The notes: a model not told the origin generated them from the letters alone. DNA of 64,000 bases from Isoetes taiwanensis (GCA_021234155.1 JAJEKV010000008.1:16468006-16532005), one strand, 5' to 3'; shown: positions 10,667-23,336, counted from the first letter of the stretch. Numbers and translations are program-made.

Positions 10667-11829
10667 ATCTTTCTAATGTTGCAAACAATTTTGTCCTTTT
10701 GCTATCATGATGTTATCATCTACATAAAGTGCAATAATACACCATTCATTCCCTGCTTCAAACTTGTAGATATTTCCATCATTTCTGAATTTGCTAAATC
10801 CCTGATCAACTAGGAAGGAATCCATGCACGTGTACCACTCCCTTGGTGATTGCTTAAGACCATATACAGCTCTCTTAAGTTTCCAGACTTTATTTCCCCT
10901 TCTTCAAATCCTGGTGGCTGTCTCATAAAGATCTCTTCTTCAAGTTTTGCATTTAAAAATGCAGTGTTCACGTCCATGTGATGGACTTCAAGATCACAAG
11001 CATTTGCAATAGATAATAGCATTCTTATGCTGTTCATTTTGACTAATGGTGAGAAAATTTCTTCATAATCATACCCTTTTCTTTGTGAAAATCCTTGAGC
11101 AACCAATCTGTATTTTGGTGTTTTTCCATCTGGTCCAGTTTTCAATTTGAATAACCACTTATTTCCAACTATATTCTTCTCTGCAGGTGTATCTACTAGC
11201 TCAAAGGTTTCAGTCCTTCTAAATGATGCTAATTCATCATTCATGGCTTTTAACCATTCTGTCTTATCAGCCAAGGTCAATGCTTCATAATAAGACTTAG
11301 GTACATTAGTATCTAAGTGCATTAGTATTTCAAACAAATCATGAATCTCACCTTCATTTTCTTGAAGTCTTTTGCTCCTTCCAAGTTCATCCCTTCCTAA
11401 TTGGCTTGTGTCTACCTTGTGCTCTTCTTGCAGTTTCTGGACCTCTGTTTTCTTCTTCTTCCTTATTTGCTTACCACCTGCTGACTCATTACCAAGTTCT
11501 GCTCCTATTCCCATAGCATTGTTGTCTTCAATTGCTAAATGATCCTCTTTGTCTGCATCAACATTTAGGTCAGTATTTTCAGAAGTAACAGGAATTGTCT
11601 TATTAGGAATTATTATTTCATCTTCTGAATCCTCATCCATATTATTTGATTTTGCTCATTTGCTTGGGGTTTTTCAAAGAATCGTGATCCTCATAATTCC
11701 TCCGAAGGCTTATATTCAATAGCAGCATCATTCACATTTACCTTTGGTATTAGTCCCTACTTATCACAATTCTTCTCTTATGAGGATCAAATAATCTGTA
11801 GGCTTTTGAGTGAGTGTCATATCCTACCA
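10667..11829 (-). pseudogene. copia pol: integrase C-terminus and reverse transcriptase (RVT_2)
   Basis: Reading from 11829, the frame continues integrase from the far side of the Helitron (VGYDTHSKAYRLFDPHKR). A stop follows, then a 276-residue open frame (11640-10810) with an acidic linker. Next comes RVT_2: W at TEWLKAMNDEL, NKWLFKLK, YRLVAQGFSQ, IFSPLVK and HHMDVNTAFLN with the first catalytic Asp. The frame shifts near 10890, and LYVDDN (the YVDD catalytic motif, about 10715-10726) is read in another frame. The shift is in a G/A-rich stretch and could be a base-calling error. Confidence 0.9.
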
Positions 11830-11852
11830 TCTTTATATATACTAAAGGGATT
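11830..11852 (+). other. Helitron 5' terminus
   Basis: Begins TC directly after an A. The following tttatatatactaaagg matches the conserved plant Helitron 5' pattern TC...TATATACTA. A second, inverted copy of the same terminus ends at 14225. Confidence 0.93.
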
Positions 11853-13341
11853 TTGAGTGTTTGTCATCAATTTTCATTTTGAGCCGTCGATTTTTCCTAA
11901 GATCGAAGGGCTAGGATCCCATATTAGGCGAGGCCCAATCAACAATCGCTTTTGGGAAAGTTTTTCATCGTACATTTTGTTTTGTTTGGGAGCCATTCTC
12001 ATGCCAGTCTTTTCTCCATCTCTTGCCGTTCGAGATCGTGTTTTGCTTTTAAGCTTGTCTAGTCACGTTACCTTGTTAACTTTGTTTGGTGATCTTTCAC
12101 AACAATCCCCTTATCAATCGGTTGAGGGCCAGGTGCATAATAACTTAAATTACATGTGTTTGGGGATAAAATTCTGCTACCTATGCCCTTTTGCTCGGGA
12201 CTGTGGCAACGAGCAGGAGCTACTTGAGGGTACATGCCCGAATACTAACGGATGGTTTTGGAGAAGAGCGGTATGCGCCAGGGGAATCGCTTATTGAAAT
12301 ATTATGCTCGATCTGATCTATAAAAAAAAGAAAGAGGAAGGGAGGGATTTTTTTGCCGGATTGGAGCAGAGGGGTCGAAATGTTTTTCACGAATAAGGTG
12401 AGGGTTTTTAATCTTCTATTTTTCTCATGCTTTTGTTCTTACCATCTTGTGCTCCAGTTATTTTGCTTTCGACTCCATCACATTGCTTGAACCATCTATT
12501 AGCTTCTTAGATCAACATTCTTTTTCTTTTTCTTCGACTTTTCTGACCGGCCTGCAGCCACTGGATTTTCTCAGTTCTTAAGCAAAATATTTTGCACAAG
12601 CGGCCAATACTTTGATGAAGTGCATATGTGTCTCCTCCTCTGAATTGGGACGGTTTAGGTGAGATGAGACCACAAGTGATTGAGCCTATAATGCCGCATC
12701 TCATCTCTCCAGATTGCATGGCTGAAACGTAAGCATCCTTTTTCTTCTTTCTTTCTTTTTGTATTTGCATGTCTACAAATTTTTTAGTTCCGAGAGCTCA
12801 ATTGTTCATCGGCCCCAGATCTTGATGGGCTCTTAAACTTGCAAGCATTCTGTTGATAACGAAGAAGCTGGTATTAGGTCATTTTTCGCGAAACCAGACA
12901 GAGTCACGGTGAACCCATCCAATGTTATTCAATTCTCATGGAAGCCTAGGTAATGTTCTTTGGATGTTGGATATTTACTAATCTATATACAATATACAAG
13001 CCTTATTTTGTGGGGCAGAGAGATGACAGGGATGTGGATGTGCACATAGATGTTTAACAAACCTGCCTACAGATATCACCCCGTCCCTGCAAAGGTACAA
13101 ATCCCGGCAAGCGCAAACGTTTTAGAACCTTCATTATCCTTGTTGTTTGTTCACCCAATTATCATTTGCTTCTACGTATATTCAATACCATTGCTAAAAG
13201 CTGTTACATATTTCTTCTTCGAGCTGTTCGGAATCTCTAAAGATCCAATGCCCCCGAAACAATGCTATTTCTACAATATACGGTGTCGGGTAAGTCTAAA
13301 TGTGACACAAAGTTATGCCATTGGGAAGAGACAATGTAGGC
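11830..13341 (+). repeat. Helitron 5' segment, copy 1 (a-b-c)
   Basis: Three sub-segments: a 11830-12301, b 12302-12710, c 12711-13341. Segment a+b recurs inverted at 13349-14225. Segment b+c recurs directly at 14226-15262. Copy 1 is the more corrupted at CAG/CTG sites, for example tcgcga where copy 3 has gcaga. An exon-like piece recurs at 12891-12949. A peptide with GNEQELLEGTCP is open near 12190-12260 but unrecognised. Confidence 0.88.
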
Positions 13342-13348
13342 CGACAAT

Positions 13349-14225
13349 AGGAGAGATGAGATGCGGCATTATGGGCTCAATCACTTGTGGTCTCATCTCA
13401 CCTAAACCGTCCCAATTCAGAAAAGGAGGAGACACATATGCACTTCATCAAAGTATTGGAAGCTTGGCAAAAATATTTTGCTTAAGAAGAAACCGGTGGC
13501 TGCAGGTAAGAAAAGGGAGAAGAAAACTTGAAAAGAATGTTGATCTAAGAAGCTAATAGATGGTTCTAATTGATGGTTCGAAAGCAGAAATATTTGGAGC
13601 ACAAGATGGTAAGAACAAAAGCATGAGAAAATAGAAGATTAAAAAAACCCTCACCTTATTCGTGAAAACATTTCTCACCCCCCTCTGCTCCAATCCGGCA
13701 AAAAAAATCCCTCCCCTTCCTCTTTTTTTTATAGATCAGATCAGAGCATAATATTTCAATAAGCAGATTCCCCAGGGCAGATACCGCTCTTCTCCAAAAC
13801 CATCTGTTAGTATTCGGGCATGTACCCTCAAGTAGCTCCTGTTCGTTGCCACAGTTCCTGAGCAAAAGGGCATAGGTAGCAGACTTTATCCCCAAACACA
13901 TGTAATTTAAGTTATTATGCACTGGGCCTCAACCGATTGATAAGGGGATTGTTGTGAAAGATCACCAAACAGGTTAACAAGGTAACGTACTCTAGACAAG
14001 CTTAAAGCAAAACACGCATCTCGAACGGCAGAGATGGAGAAAAGACTGCACAGAATGGCTCCCAAACAAAACAAAATGTACGATGAAAAACTTTCCCAAA
14101 AGCAGTTGTTGATTGGGCGCCCTGCCCAATATGGGATCCTAGCCCTTCGATCTTAGGAAAAAATCAGGCGGCTCAAAATGAAAATTGATGACAAACACTC
14201 AAAATCCCTTTAGTATATATAAAGA
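13349..14225 (-). repeat. Inverted copy of Helitron 5' segment (b'-a')
   Basis: Reverse complement of 11830-12710. It ends exactly at the Helitron 5' terminus (14225, tatataaaga on the plus strand). It makes a near-palindromic pair with copy 1, with c lying in between. This is a fold-back structure. Confidence 0.9.
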
Positions 14226-15262
14226 TTATGCTCTGATCTGATCTATAAAAAAAAGAAAGAGGAAGGGGAGGGATTTTTTTGCCGGATTGGAGCAGAGGGG
14301 GTCAGAAATGTTTTCACGAATAAGGTGAGGGTTTTTTAATCTTCTATTTTTCTCATGCTTTTGTTCTTACCATCTTGTATCCAGTTATTTCTGCTTTCGA
14401 CTCCATCTTGCTTGAACCATCTATTAGCTTCTTAGATCAACATTCTTTTTTTTTTCTTCTGACTTTTTCTGACCTGCAGCCACCGGATTTCTCAGTTCTT
14501 AAGCAAAATATTTTGCACAAGCGGCCAATACTTTGATGAAGTGCATATGTGTCTCCTCCTCTGGAATTGGGACGGTTTAGGTGAGATGAGACCACAAGTG
14601 ATTGAGCCTATAATGCCGCATCTCATCTCTCCGATTGCATGGCTGAAACGTAAGCATCCTTTTTCTTCTTTCTTTCTTTTTTGTATTTGCATGTCTACAA
14701 ATTTTTAGTTCTGAGAGCTCAATTGTTCATCTGCCCCAGATCTTGATGGGCTCTTAAACTTGCAAGCATTCTGTTGATAACGAAGAAGCTGGTATTAGGT
14801 CTGTTTTGCAGAAACCAGACAGAGTCACGGTGAACCCATCCAATGTTATTCAATTCTCATGGAAGCCTAGGTAATGTTCTTTGGATGTTGGATATTTACT
14901 AATCTATATACAATATACAAGCCTTATTTTGTGGGCGGGCAGAGACAGACAGGGATGTGGATGTGCACATAGATGTTTAACAAACCTGCCTACAGATATC
15001 ACCCCGTCCCTGCAAAGGTACAAATCCTGGCAACTGCAAACGTTTTAGAACCTTCATTATCCTTGTTGTTTGTTCACCCAATTATCATTCTGCTTCTGTA
15101 TATTCAATACCATTGCTAAAGCTGTTACATATTTCTTCACTGAGCTGTTCAGAATCTCTAAGATCCAATGCCCTGGAAACAATGCTATTTCTACAATATA
15201 CAGTGTCCAGGTAAGTCTAAATGTGACACAAAGTTATGCCATTGGGAAGAGACAATGTAGGC
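14226..15262 (+). repeat. Direct copy of Helitron 5' sub-segments b-c
   Basis: Aligns to 12302-13341 from ttatgctc through gacaatgtaggc. After 15262 the sequence is unique and continues the Helitron. The intact order a-b-c-unique has become a-b-c-b'-a'-b-c-unique. Confidence 0.9.
14812..14870 (+). pseudogene. captured exon-like piece, possibly prolyl 4-hydroxylase
   Basis: A 59-nt open segment bounded by a tgcag acceptor and a gtaatg donor. It encodes NPSNVIQFSWKPR preceded by PDRVTV. The pattern resembles the stretch just before the catalytic domain of plant prolyl 4-hydroxylases (..VTQLSWKPRAF..), which modify secreted proteins in the ER/Golgi. The match is from memory over about 15 residues. 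A second copy, with a damaged acceptor, is at 12891-12949. No catalytic-domain exons were seen downstream. Confidence 0.33.
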
Positions 15263-15859
15263 GATAGATAGCAATGTTCAAATAGGATATGGTCTTTGTA
15301 TGATTGGTAATGAATTGGTTAAAAGCCAGGTTGCCTGGAAAGAATCAGGTCAAAATACCAGAAAAGGCAATTGGAAGGGTCTTCACTCTGTTTCTCTATG
15401 GAGGACTTGAAAACCTGTAACAAAGGGAGAATAGGACTTGATCCCATGTTACATTTGTTTACAGCAGCTAATCGATTTCTAATTGAGTTCTCTGAATATT
15501 TGTGCACGCTGCTGAAGTTTCAATAATCTAGCTAAAATTCTGGCCTTCATCCTTTTAAGCGATAGGCACTTTCCCGATTTGGCACATGCCTCCTTGAGAA
15601 TTACAGCATTTCTGTGTGCGGCCGCACCATAAGTAGCATGAATCCCAATTTGCTTTATTCTTCTATCCCAAGTTGTGTCAGTTTTTTTCAGCCTTTCATC
15701 AAGGATGTAAATTGTTGGCTTTAGGTACTTTCAAAGACATCCTTCCAATGCACTATGATTTTCTTCATTTAGATGTCAATCAGCTGCAAACACCATGTCT
15801 GCTATGTCTTTATGTTTGGCCCCATGCTCATAATTATGGCTTTAATTTGCTGGGTGCAG

Positions 15860-16068
15860 GTGGACATTAGATGTGGTTTAGCTATTGATGTGCTAACTGG
15901 CCTATTGGAAAATGGAGAACTAGGACGTTAATTCTTTGTCCTGTTTAATTGGCTAAGTCGTTAAGACTCAAACATGTAAACATTATGTTTGCTATTTGCT
16001 TTGCAGTTCAGTGTATACAAGCAAATAAGAAACTATATGCAGTCACAGAGGAAGATTGAAAAACTGAC
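15860..16068 (+). pseudogene. captured two-exon gene fragment, unidentified
   Basis: Exon 15860-15926 follows a gtgcag acceptor and ends before gttaat. Exon 16007-16068 follows ttgcag and ends before gtaagt. Spliced, the first exon is open in one frame only (DIRCGLAIDVLTGLLENGEL). The second continues LQCIQANKKLYAV to a stop, or shifts frame to run through to the donor. It looks like a host-gene 3' part captured by the Helitron, but I do not recognise the protein. Confidence 0.35.
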
Positions 16069-17227
16069 GTAAGTAACATATGTCTCTTATTTTTTTATTT
16101 TTTTATCAAAATTGGACAATGTAGTATGATATAGCAATTCCACCATTTTGTTAATATTGACCTGACTTAGGCATGAGATTTATCACGTCACGATTCAGAG
16201 CAGCTAAGGGGAAAAGACATCCCAATGCTAATAGCAAGAAGATCAGTTTATTTTATGTTCCACCTTGACTTTTACATCCATGGTCTTCTTTTTGATCCAT
16301 TTAATGTTAATGCATTTTTTTTACCTCTTGATGGGTCTTGATATCTTGCAACTATATGTTAATTTGTATTATAATGTCATTATTGTAGTGCTTTTGCTTC
16401 CTATGAGGAGTTTAGGACTGTTAATTGGGTCATCTCCTACACAAAAGAAAGACCATGATCTGCTTTAGCTTCTCAATTACTGGATTGCAACAAAAGTTTC
16501 CTTTATTCTACTATATTTCAGTCGGTGCTAATGTGATATTAAAGTATCTTTGGTTATTATCTTCCAATTGTCTGCTCTATCTAACAGATGTACATGGACC
16601 CAAAATGATCCAAAGGCCAAGTCATAAATTTTAGCAAAGAAACTCTGAGTTCCCTTACCATCAAAGGTTTTGAGCAACATTATCGAACCTCAAAAGGTTT
16701 TTGAGCCTTATATCCGTATGTTGGATAGAAGTTTGATTATCATTCTCATTCTGTGTCCTGCATTGTGTAATGGTAGTTCCAAAGCTTGTTGTTTGGGGAC
16801 TCTATTTTGTTCAAGTTTCCATTTTGATTAAGAATAGGGCATCACGCTTTCTTCCAGGCTCTATTCTGGGACTGTAATTTCTACAAAACAGAGTTGGCCA
16901 TGAATGTAGTCGATCTAGGTACAAGTGACCTCCTGATAATGATGTATGATTAATGTTATAGGATATGCCTAACCACACTATGCATGTCATATATTTCTTC
17001 ACGTGTGATGATTAGTGCTAATGTTGGCATCGTTGGCATGCAATGTTGGCATCATTGACAACTTGATTATGTCTTTTGCATTATGGCAGTATGAAGTTCT
17101 AAGGCTGGTGTGCCTTTTGCACTATGATGTCCATCTGAAGGATGAAGTTCTAAGGTTGGTGTACATTAGGATGCAAAATTTCTAGATAGTTATTTGATAT
17201 AGTCGTCTAAATGGTGAGCATGCAAGG

Positions 17228-17800
17228 TTCAAACCTTCATCACTAAAAATTTGCATTAAATAATTTTGTGATTTTATAATGAAAGTACAAAAGTACATGC
17301 ATATGCCAAGACTTCAACTCAACTTGCAATCAAGCAGTAAGCTTGTCGGCCCTAGGCTTCGATTCGGGGTTCATGGAGGCTTCTTTGCATTACATACGCT
17401 GATTTGGCTGCGTTGCCCTTAGCAAAATTCAAATTATGTTGACCTAGAGTCCATAGTTTGGTGGCTAGGGGCATGTAGCCATTCTGTCAAATTGAATTTT
17501 GGATACGCTTTTGGAACCCTCATCACTAAAAGTTTGCATTAAATAATTTTGTGATTTTATAATGCAAGTACAGACATATGCCAAGACTTCATCTCAACTT
17601 GCAATCAAGCAGTAAGCTTGTCGACCCTAGGCTTCGGTTGGGGTTAATGGAGGCTTGTTGTGTTACATACAGTTTGGCTACATTGCTCTTACCAAATTCA
17701 AACTGTGTTGACCTACGGTTCATAGTTTTGTGCTGCTGGGGGCATGTAGCCATTTTGTCAGATTGCTTTGAATTTTGGATACGCTTTTGGAGAGTTGAAG
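17228..17800 (+). repeat. ~285-bp tandem duplication
   Basis: Two divergent units, 17228-17515 and 17516-17800. Each contains tttgcattaaataattttg, a caatcaagcagtaagcttg block and ggcatgtagccatt. The second unit is the less eroded. No coding signal was recognised, and the 117-residue open frame over unit 2 is probably incidental. Confidence 0.75.
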
Positions 17801-17959
17801 TGGTTATTCTCTCAAAAGTTGACGGTGCTTGCTTCTATAAGGTCTCTTGCAAGTTTTGTGAAGAAGGAATTACAATAACCTTTAACTTTTCGATTGTCAA
17901 AAGCTTTAGGGACTTTCAGGAATTAAGTTAGCAGTGCCCATGTATCGCTCAAATGAATT

Positions 17960-18200
17960 GTATTTTCTAACTTATAAATTGATCTTATAGATTTGAATTC
18001 TATCTTCATTGTGCCACAATGTACTTTTTTTATTGTGATTCTCCATTGTAGTTAAGTTCAATGTGTATTTTTTCATTCAAATTCTTAACCAACTTATAAA
18101 CTGAAATCTATCTTCATTGTGCCAAAATGTACTGTTTTTTGTTGTAATTCTCTATTGTAGTTAAGGTCTATGTGCATTTTTTTATACAAATGCATTGTGG
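17960..18200 (+). repeat. ~115-bp tandem duplication
   Basis: Two copies of a segment with cttcattgtgcc, aatgtact, then a T-rich run and ttgtagttaag, at about 17965-18080 and 18085-18195. It lies just upstream of the Helitron protein and could be part of its leader. Confidence 0.7.
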
Positions 18201-18292
18201 TGTTGTAGATCGACAAAGGTCCATCCATTCAATAACAACTCCAACATGAACGACTACATTGAGTGATAAATTGCATTATATATATCCATCCA

Positions 18293-19267
18293 ATGGGAGA
18301 TGCACATGATGACAGATTAATTCGAAATAGGGAATCTCAGAGGAGACATAGACAAAATGAGGATGATGAGCATCATCAAGCTAGGTTGACATATATGAGA
18401 AATTATATGCAACAACATAGGGGAAGTGAATCAGAAGATGAAAGGGAACACCGCCTCTTTTGTAGAAGAGAATCACAAAGGCGATATAGAACAGACAGAA
18501 TTCCAAGCACACGAGGTTTGGCAACATGTAGATTGGCCGAAATAGAGCCGCATTATTGTGGTCCATTACAATTGTCATGTAATTTTTGTGGAGCCATGGG
18601 ATTCGTCCAAATGAAAGAAAATGTTCAATGTTGTTCTAAGGGTAAGGTGCAGTTGCCAGAGCTTATGGAAATGCCTATATTGATTAGGCAACTACTCACA
18701 TGGCAACATAATAAAAGCAAGGATTTCCATTCAAACATAAGAAATTACAATAGCGCGCTAGCATTTGCATCACTCGGTGCAAATATCGAGCAATTCCATG
18801 GATAAGGACCATATTGCTTCAAGATCCATGGACAAATTTACCATAGAGTAGGTCCAGTTGCTCCAATTGAGGGAAACCCTTCAACTTATGCCCAATTATA
18901 TATCATGGACTCCGACTCTGCAATGGCAGATAGGCAAGAGAACCCTCAAAATGCACAATGTGACTTCCAACTAATGTCTGAATTAGACAGAATCATAAGA
19001 GAAGTCAATCCATACGCACAAGCATATAAGATGCTGGGTGAGGTGTATCAAGAAGCAGAATTAGCTAACCGGCAGGCTGACGTGAGAATGTACATACACA
19101 CAGATAGAACACAAGATAACCGAAGGTACAATGCTGCACGTAGCAACGAAGTTGCACTTATCTTCGCAGACCCGAATGGGGAACCTCCAACCAAAGGGAT
19201 ATATGCATTCATGCTAGAACTGGTAGCTTGCAACATATACAGGTCACTAGCCCTAATTGTGACCCAA
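18293..19267 (+). pseudogene. Helitron transposase, N-terminal zinc-finger region
   Basis: The ATG at 18293 gives MGDAHDDRLIRNRESQRRHRQ, the basic repeat-rich N-terminus typical of plant Helitron proteins. CNFCGA...CC at about residues 95-125 is the zinc-finger-like part. It is followed by GKVQLPELMEMP and FHSNIRNYNSALAFASLGA, conserved in Helitron proteins. One stop (taa, near 18803) interrupts. The same frame resumes with HGQIYHRVGPV and a second open block to 19267. An upstream in-frame GTG at 18263 is not a likely eukaryotic start. Confidence 0.88.
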
Positions 19268-20714
19268 TGACGTATCCATTGTTGTTTCCTCTTGGAGAAC
19301 AAAATTTTGGAGTCCTAGTGTTCTAGACGGAAAATCCATCAACAAGCGAGAAGAACAAGAATCACATTGTTGCAATTTTATGCATATAGGCTTGCAATTT
19401 CGTCTAGACAGAAGGAACAATAGTATCCAATTCAATCCCCTACTATGTCTTTGGTAAATTGACTTAACAATACATTGTGGATGCATGCAAAAGTGGAAGG
19501 AAACAACTTGAAGTGGATTAGGCATAATCGAGGAAGAATCTAAGAGTGGAATTGTACCAAGGGCTAATAGAATATATAAGTCAAAGATCTTTGGAGCAAG
19601 GCATTCCCTCTGGTAAGATGGTAGTCTTGCCTTCAAGTTTTCAAGGATCTATCACGAGCCTTGCAACGAGAACTATCAAGATGCAATGGCATTAGTCGGA
19701 TGTCATGGTAAGCAGGACTTATTCATCACATACACATGCAATCCGGGATGGGTGAAATCCAAATGAACCTATGTCCCCACCCAAGCGACAAGCGATAGGG
19801 CGACCTTGTCGCTAGAATTTTCCATCTAAAGCTAAAGGGACTTCTTAAAAGATATAACTGAAAAACAAGTGTTTGGAAAAGCTAAGGCATGGACATACAC
19901 TATTGAATTTCAAAAAAGGGGTTTGCCACATTGCCACATGTTGCTCATACTTGATGAGAAAATTCAGACAATTGAGCAAATAGATCAAACAATTAGTGCA
20001 GAAATACCAGATCCTGCATCCAATCCATATCTACATGAGCTTGTCATGAACCACATGATACATGGGCCTTGTGGACAAGACAGATTAAATATGCCGTGTA
20101 TGCAAATGCTATCAGGTTCAGAAAGTGCTAAATGCACAAAATCCTTTCCAAAAGATTTCAACGAGGAAACAAGTCTTAATGAGAATGGATATCCACAATA
20201 TAAGAGGAGGTACACAGGCATAAGTTACACCCATCCCAAACGTCCAAACATTAGTGTGGACAATAGTTGGGTAGTTCCTCATAATCCTTACCTCCTTGCA
20301 AAGTACGGAGCTCACATAAACGTAGAGAACTGCCAAGGAATTAGCAGTATAAAATATATATACAAATATATACATAAGGGTTATGATTGTGCAAGTATTG
20401 GCCTAACACCCACAGATGACAGATCATTAGATTGGGATGAGGTCCAGACGTACTTGGATAGTAGATACATATCATTTTTTGAAGGAATATGGAGGTTGAA
20501 CAAGTATGAGATGCATGCAAACTCACACACAATCATACGCCTTCCAGTGCATTTGCCATTTCAACAACGCTTGCAATACATGGCAGGACAAGAACACCAG
20601 GCTATCCAACGAGGCATCAAGAGAGGGAACAATGTTGTTGCATGGTTTAAACTTAATGCGAGAAAAAGAACATGCAAGATCATACACATATGCGTAAATA
20701 CCCTACCATTATAA
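19268..20714 (+). pseudogene. Helitron transposase, Rep (HUH nuclease) domain
   Basis: DPMTYPLLFPLGEQNFG begins Helitron_like_N. The part from about 19310 to 19860 is broken by several stops and shifts. From 19869 a 281-residue open frame carries RGLPHCHMLLIL. His21 and His23 of that frame are the metal-binding HUH pair. YIYKYIHKGYD supplies the two catalytic tyrosines (Tyr163 and Tyr167 of the frame). The domain nicks at the element ends and joins them to the target during rolling-circle transposition. HUH and tyrosines are intact; the nearby frames are not. Confidence 0.9.
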
Positions 20715-20759
20715 ATATGAAAAAAAAAAGAGAGGTGATAACATCAAGAAGTGGACACC

Positions 20760-22684
20760 TAGACAAAATACAACAAAGATCGTGACTAGGATGTACAATG
20801 TCAAGCCTCGGGGAGGGAGAAAGATTCTACCCGACTATTGTTACTCCATGCAAAAGGGGCGACAAGCTATGAGGACTTATTGTATGTCAGCGGAAAACAA
20901 TGCACAACGTTCAAAGAAGCGCAAAAGAAGGCGGCTGCTCCTTGATGACCGTGAATGGGAACTAGGGCTTGAGGAGGCTGACTAGCTACCAAATGCCATC
21001 ACACTCAACCGGATGTTTGCATTCATATGTGTATACAATGAGCCCTATGATCCATTAGCACTATGGCAAAAATTCAAGCAAGACCTATGTGAGGATTACA
21101 TTAGACAAATGCCACAAATATTAGCAGAAAATAAAGCACTTGCTGACATCAACCGTGATTTTAGAAGCAAATAACATGTCTTGTCAAAACATTGGTCTAC
21201 CAACTCCTAATCCTTGTTTAGAATTCTTTGATGATGCTATGACAATTGACATTGAGCAAGAGTGTATTGAAACAGCAGAGCAATACAAAAAGCTAAGCGG
21301 TGAGCAACTACAAATTGTAAACACCATCATTACAACTTGTCTGAGAACCCTACAAGAAGCAACAAATGCCACAACATCGATGGACCGGTGTGGTACGGGG
21401 AAAAACTTTCTCCTTGAACAGCTCATAAGCATCCGAGGTCGATGAACCAAGGAGTTGTCCGCGGTAGCTTGGGCCGAGCATAGCAAGCCTCTTATTAAAG
21501 GGTGCCTAACTGTGCACTCAACTTTTTAAATTGCCTCTTAGTCTCCACCCGGAATCAACATCCGCTTTGCGACGGTTAGCGAGAAGCGGACTTGCTTCAG
21601 TAAAAGCAAAAGTTCTAATATGGGATGAAATAGGAATGACTCATACAGATGCTTTTACAGAATGGACAAAGTTTTGAAGGAGATAAGGCAAAATGAGGAG
21701 CCATTTGGTGGCATCATAGTGTTCTTTGCAGGAGACTTTAGGCAATTGCTACCATTTGTCAAGAGAGCAAGCAAAGCCACAGATAATTTCAAAGTGTGTG
21801 AAGAAGAAACCCTTATGGACGCAATTTACTTTCCACAAGCTCATACAAAACATGCGTGTATCACCACATGAAAGGAGCTGGTCATCGTACCTATTGCGTC
21901 TAGGAAATGGCGAGATCATGAATGATGACGGCCTTGCAAATAATATAGTACATATTCCACGTGGTTGTATCGCTCAAACTGATATCATTGATGAAATATA
22001 TGGTACGTACATATCACAAGAACAATTTCCAATTATGCACAAAAAGGCAATACTCTGCCCAAAAAATGATGACACATTGCGAATTAACGACATCGTCATC
22101 GAGCGCATGGAAGGAGAAAAAGTTATCTACACAAGCATTGATGCTTTCAATTTGGATGATGACCGTGATGAGTTAAGGGACTTTCCCATTGAATGCCTAC
22201 ATAAGCTTACGGAGTCTGGCATGCCTCCTCACGAGCTACACATAAAAAAAGGAGCAATCATCATGTTGTTGCGCAACTTGTCCCCAAAAGATGGCCTGTG
22301 CAATGGAACGAGATTGCAAGTTGATAATGCTTTAACACACTCCATATATGCACATATAATTACAGGAAGTCATAAAGGGAAACAAGTATTTTTGCCAAGG
22401 ATAAACTTGACACCTACACAAGGCGTCAGTTCCCTATTAGAGTTGCATTTTCAATGACAATTTCGAAGTCGCAAGGGCAATCGTTAGATCGCGTCGGAAT
22501 CTACTTACGCATGCCAGTCTTTTCACACGGGCAACTATATGTCGCACTATCCAGGTGCACATCCGAGAGCGGCATTAGAATGTGTGTAGAAAATACAAGC
22601 AAGCAAGGGAAATTGACTGGAAATGAAGAGACCTACACCCTAAACACTGTCTATAAGGAGGTGCTTCAAGATGAGATTGCATAG
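20760..22684 (+). pseudogene. Helitron transposase, Pif1-like helicase domain
   Basis: Pieces in order: a linker (TLNRMFAFICVYNEPYDPLALWQ), then GEQLQIVNTII, then a damaged Walker A in which CGTGKN replaces the usual GGTGKT (about 21388). Walker B follows as VLIWDEIGM near 21615, then FFAGDFRQLLP (21720), the NMRV motif (21850), KKGAIIMLLRNL, and the C-terminal [14 protein letters not shown] and QLYVALSR motifs in 22454-22684. At least four frame changes separate these blocks. The helicase would unwind DNA during rolling-circle transposition. As sequenced it cannot be made as one protein. Confidence 0.9.
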
Positions 22685-22687
22685 CTT

Positions 22688-23331
22688 GAAAGAGTAAGCA
22701 CTATCTACCAACTTAACATTGTTTATTTGGTTTACTAAATGATTATGAAAATGACACAGGTACATATGGACTCTCATCTAGAAGCATCAAGCTCTGAAAA
22801 TATTGAACGAAACGACGACTCACCATCAGTAAGCACCTAATCAACAATCAAATAAACAACTTATAAATATGCAGGAACCATTGTAAATGTCATTTTAATA
22901 AATACATACGAACCATTGCAAATGTCATTTTGTAGGAACATGTGGTTGTCAAAATACATTGCACATACAAAATATTCGACAATAATTGTTAGTCTTGATC
23001 ATAGTTGAAAGTATGCAACATGCTATAACAAGGTTAAACCGAAGCTACACTCTCCAAAGAGTTGAACTAACGATACATAAAGTTAAAGAATTCCAAAGAG
23101 AAGTAGATATGTCATCCTTACACAAGAGCATGTAAAATCTATGATGAAATCCATGTGGTTATGAATGACATACAATTGCTACAAATATTTGCATTCATTC
23201 CAAATTTTACTTTATGAAATCATCGTTTCATACATATGTTTCTCTTCTTCTTCTTCTTCTTCTTAGCAAATGGATAAGACTAAATTTTACAGCATATCAT
23301 GATAAAGATGCCTTGTAGACCAACAATTCCC
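22688..23331 (+). other. Helitron 3' noncoding region
   Basis: AT-rich, no open frame of interest. It contains a (ctt)n run at about 23243-23265. It lies between the helicase stop and the terminal hairpin. Confidence 0.7.
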
Positions 23332-23336
23332 TTATC

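Noticed and set aside
23240-23266. Functional role for (ctt)n near the Helitron end
   Set aside because: A simple microsatellite. The terminal signal is the hairpin plus CTAG.
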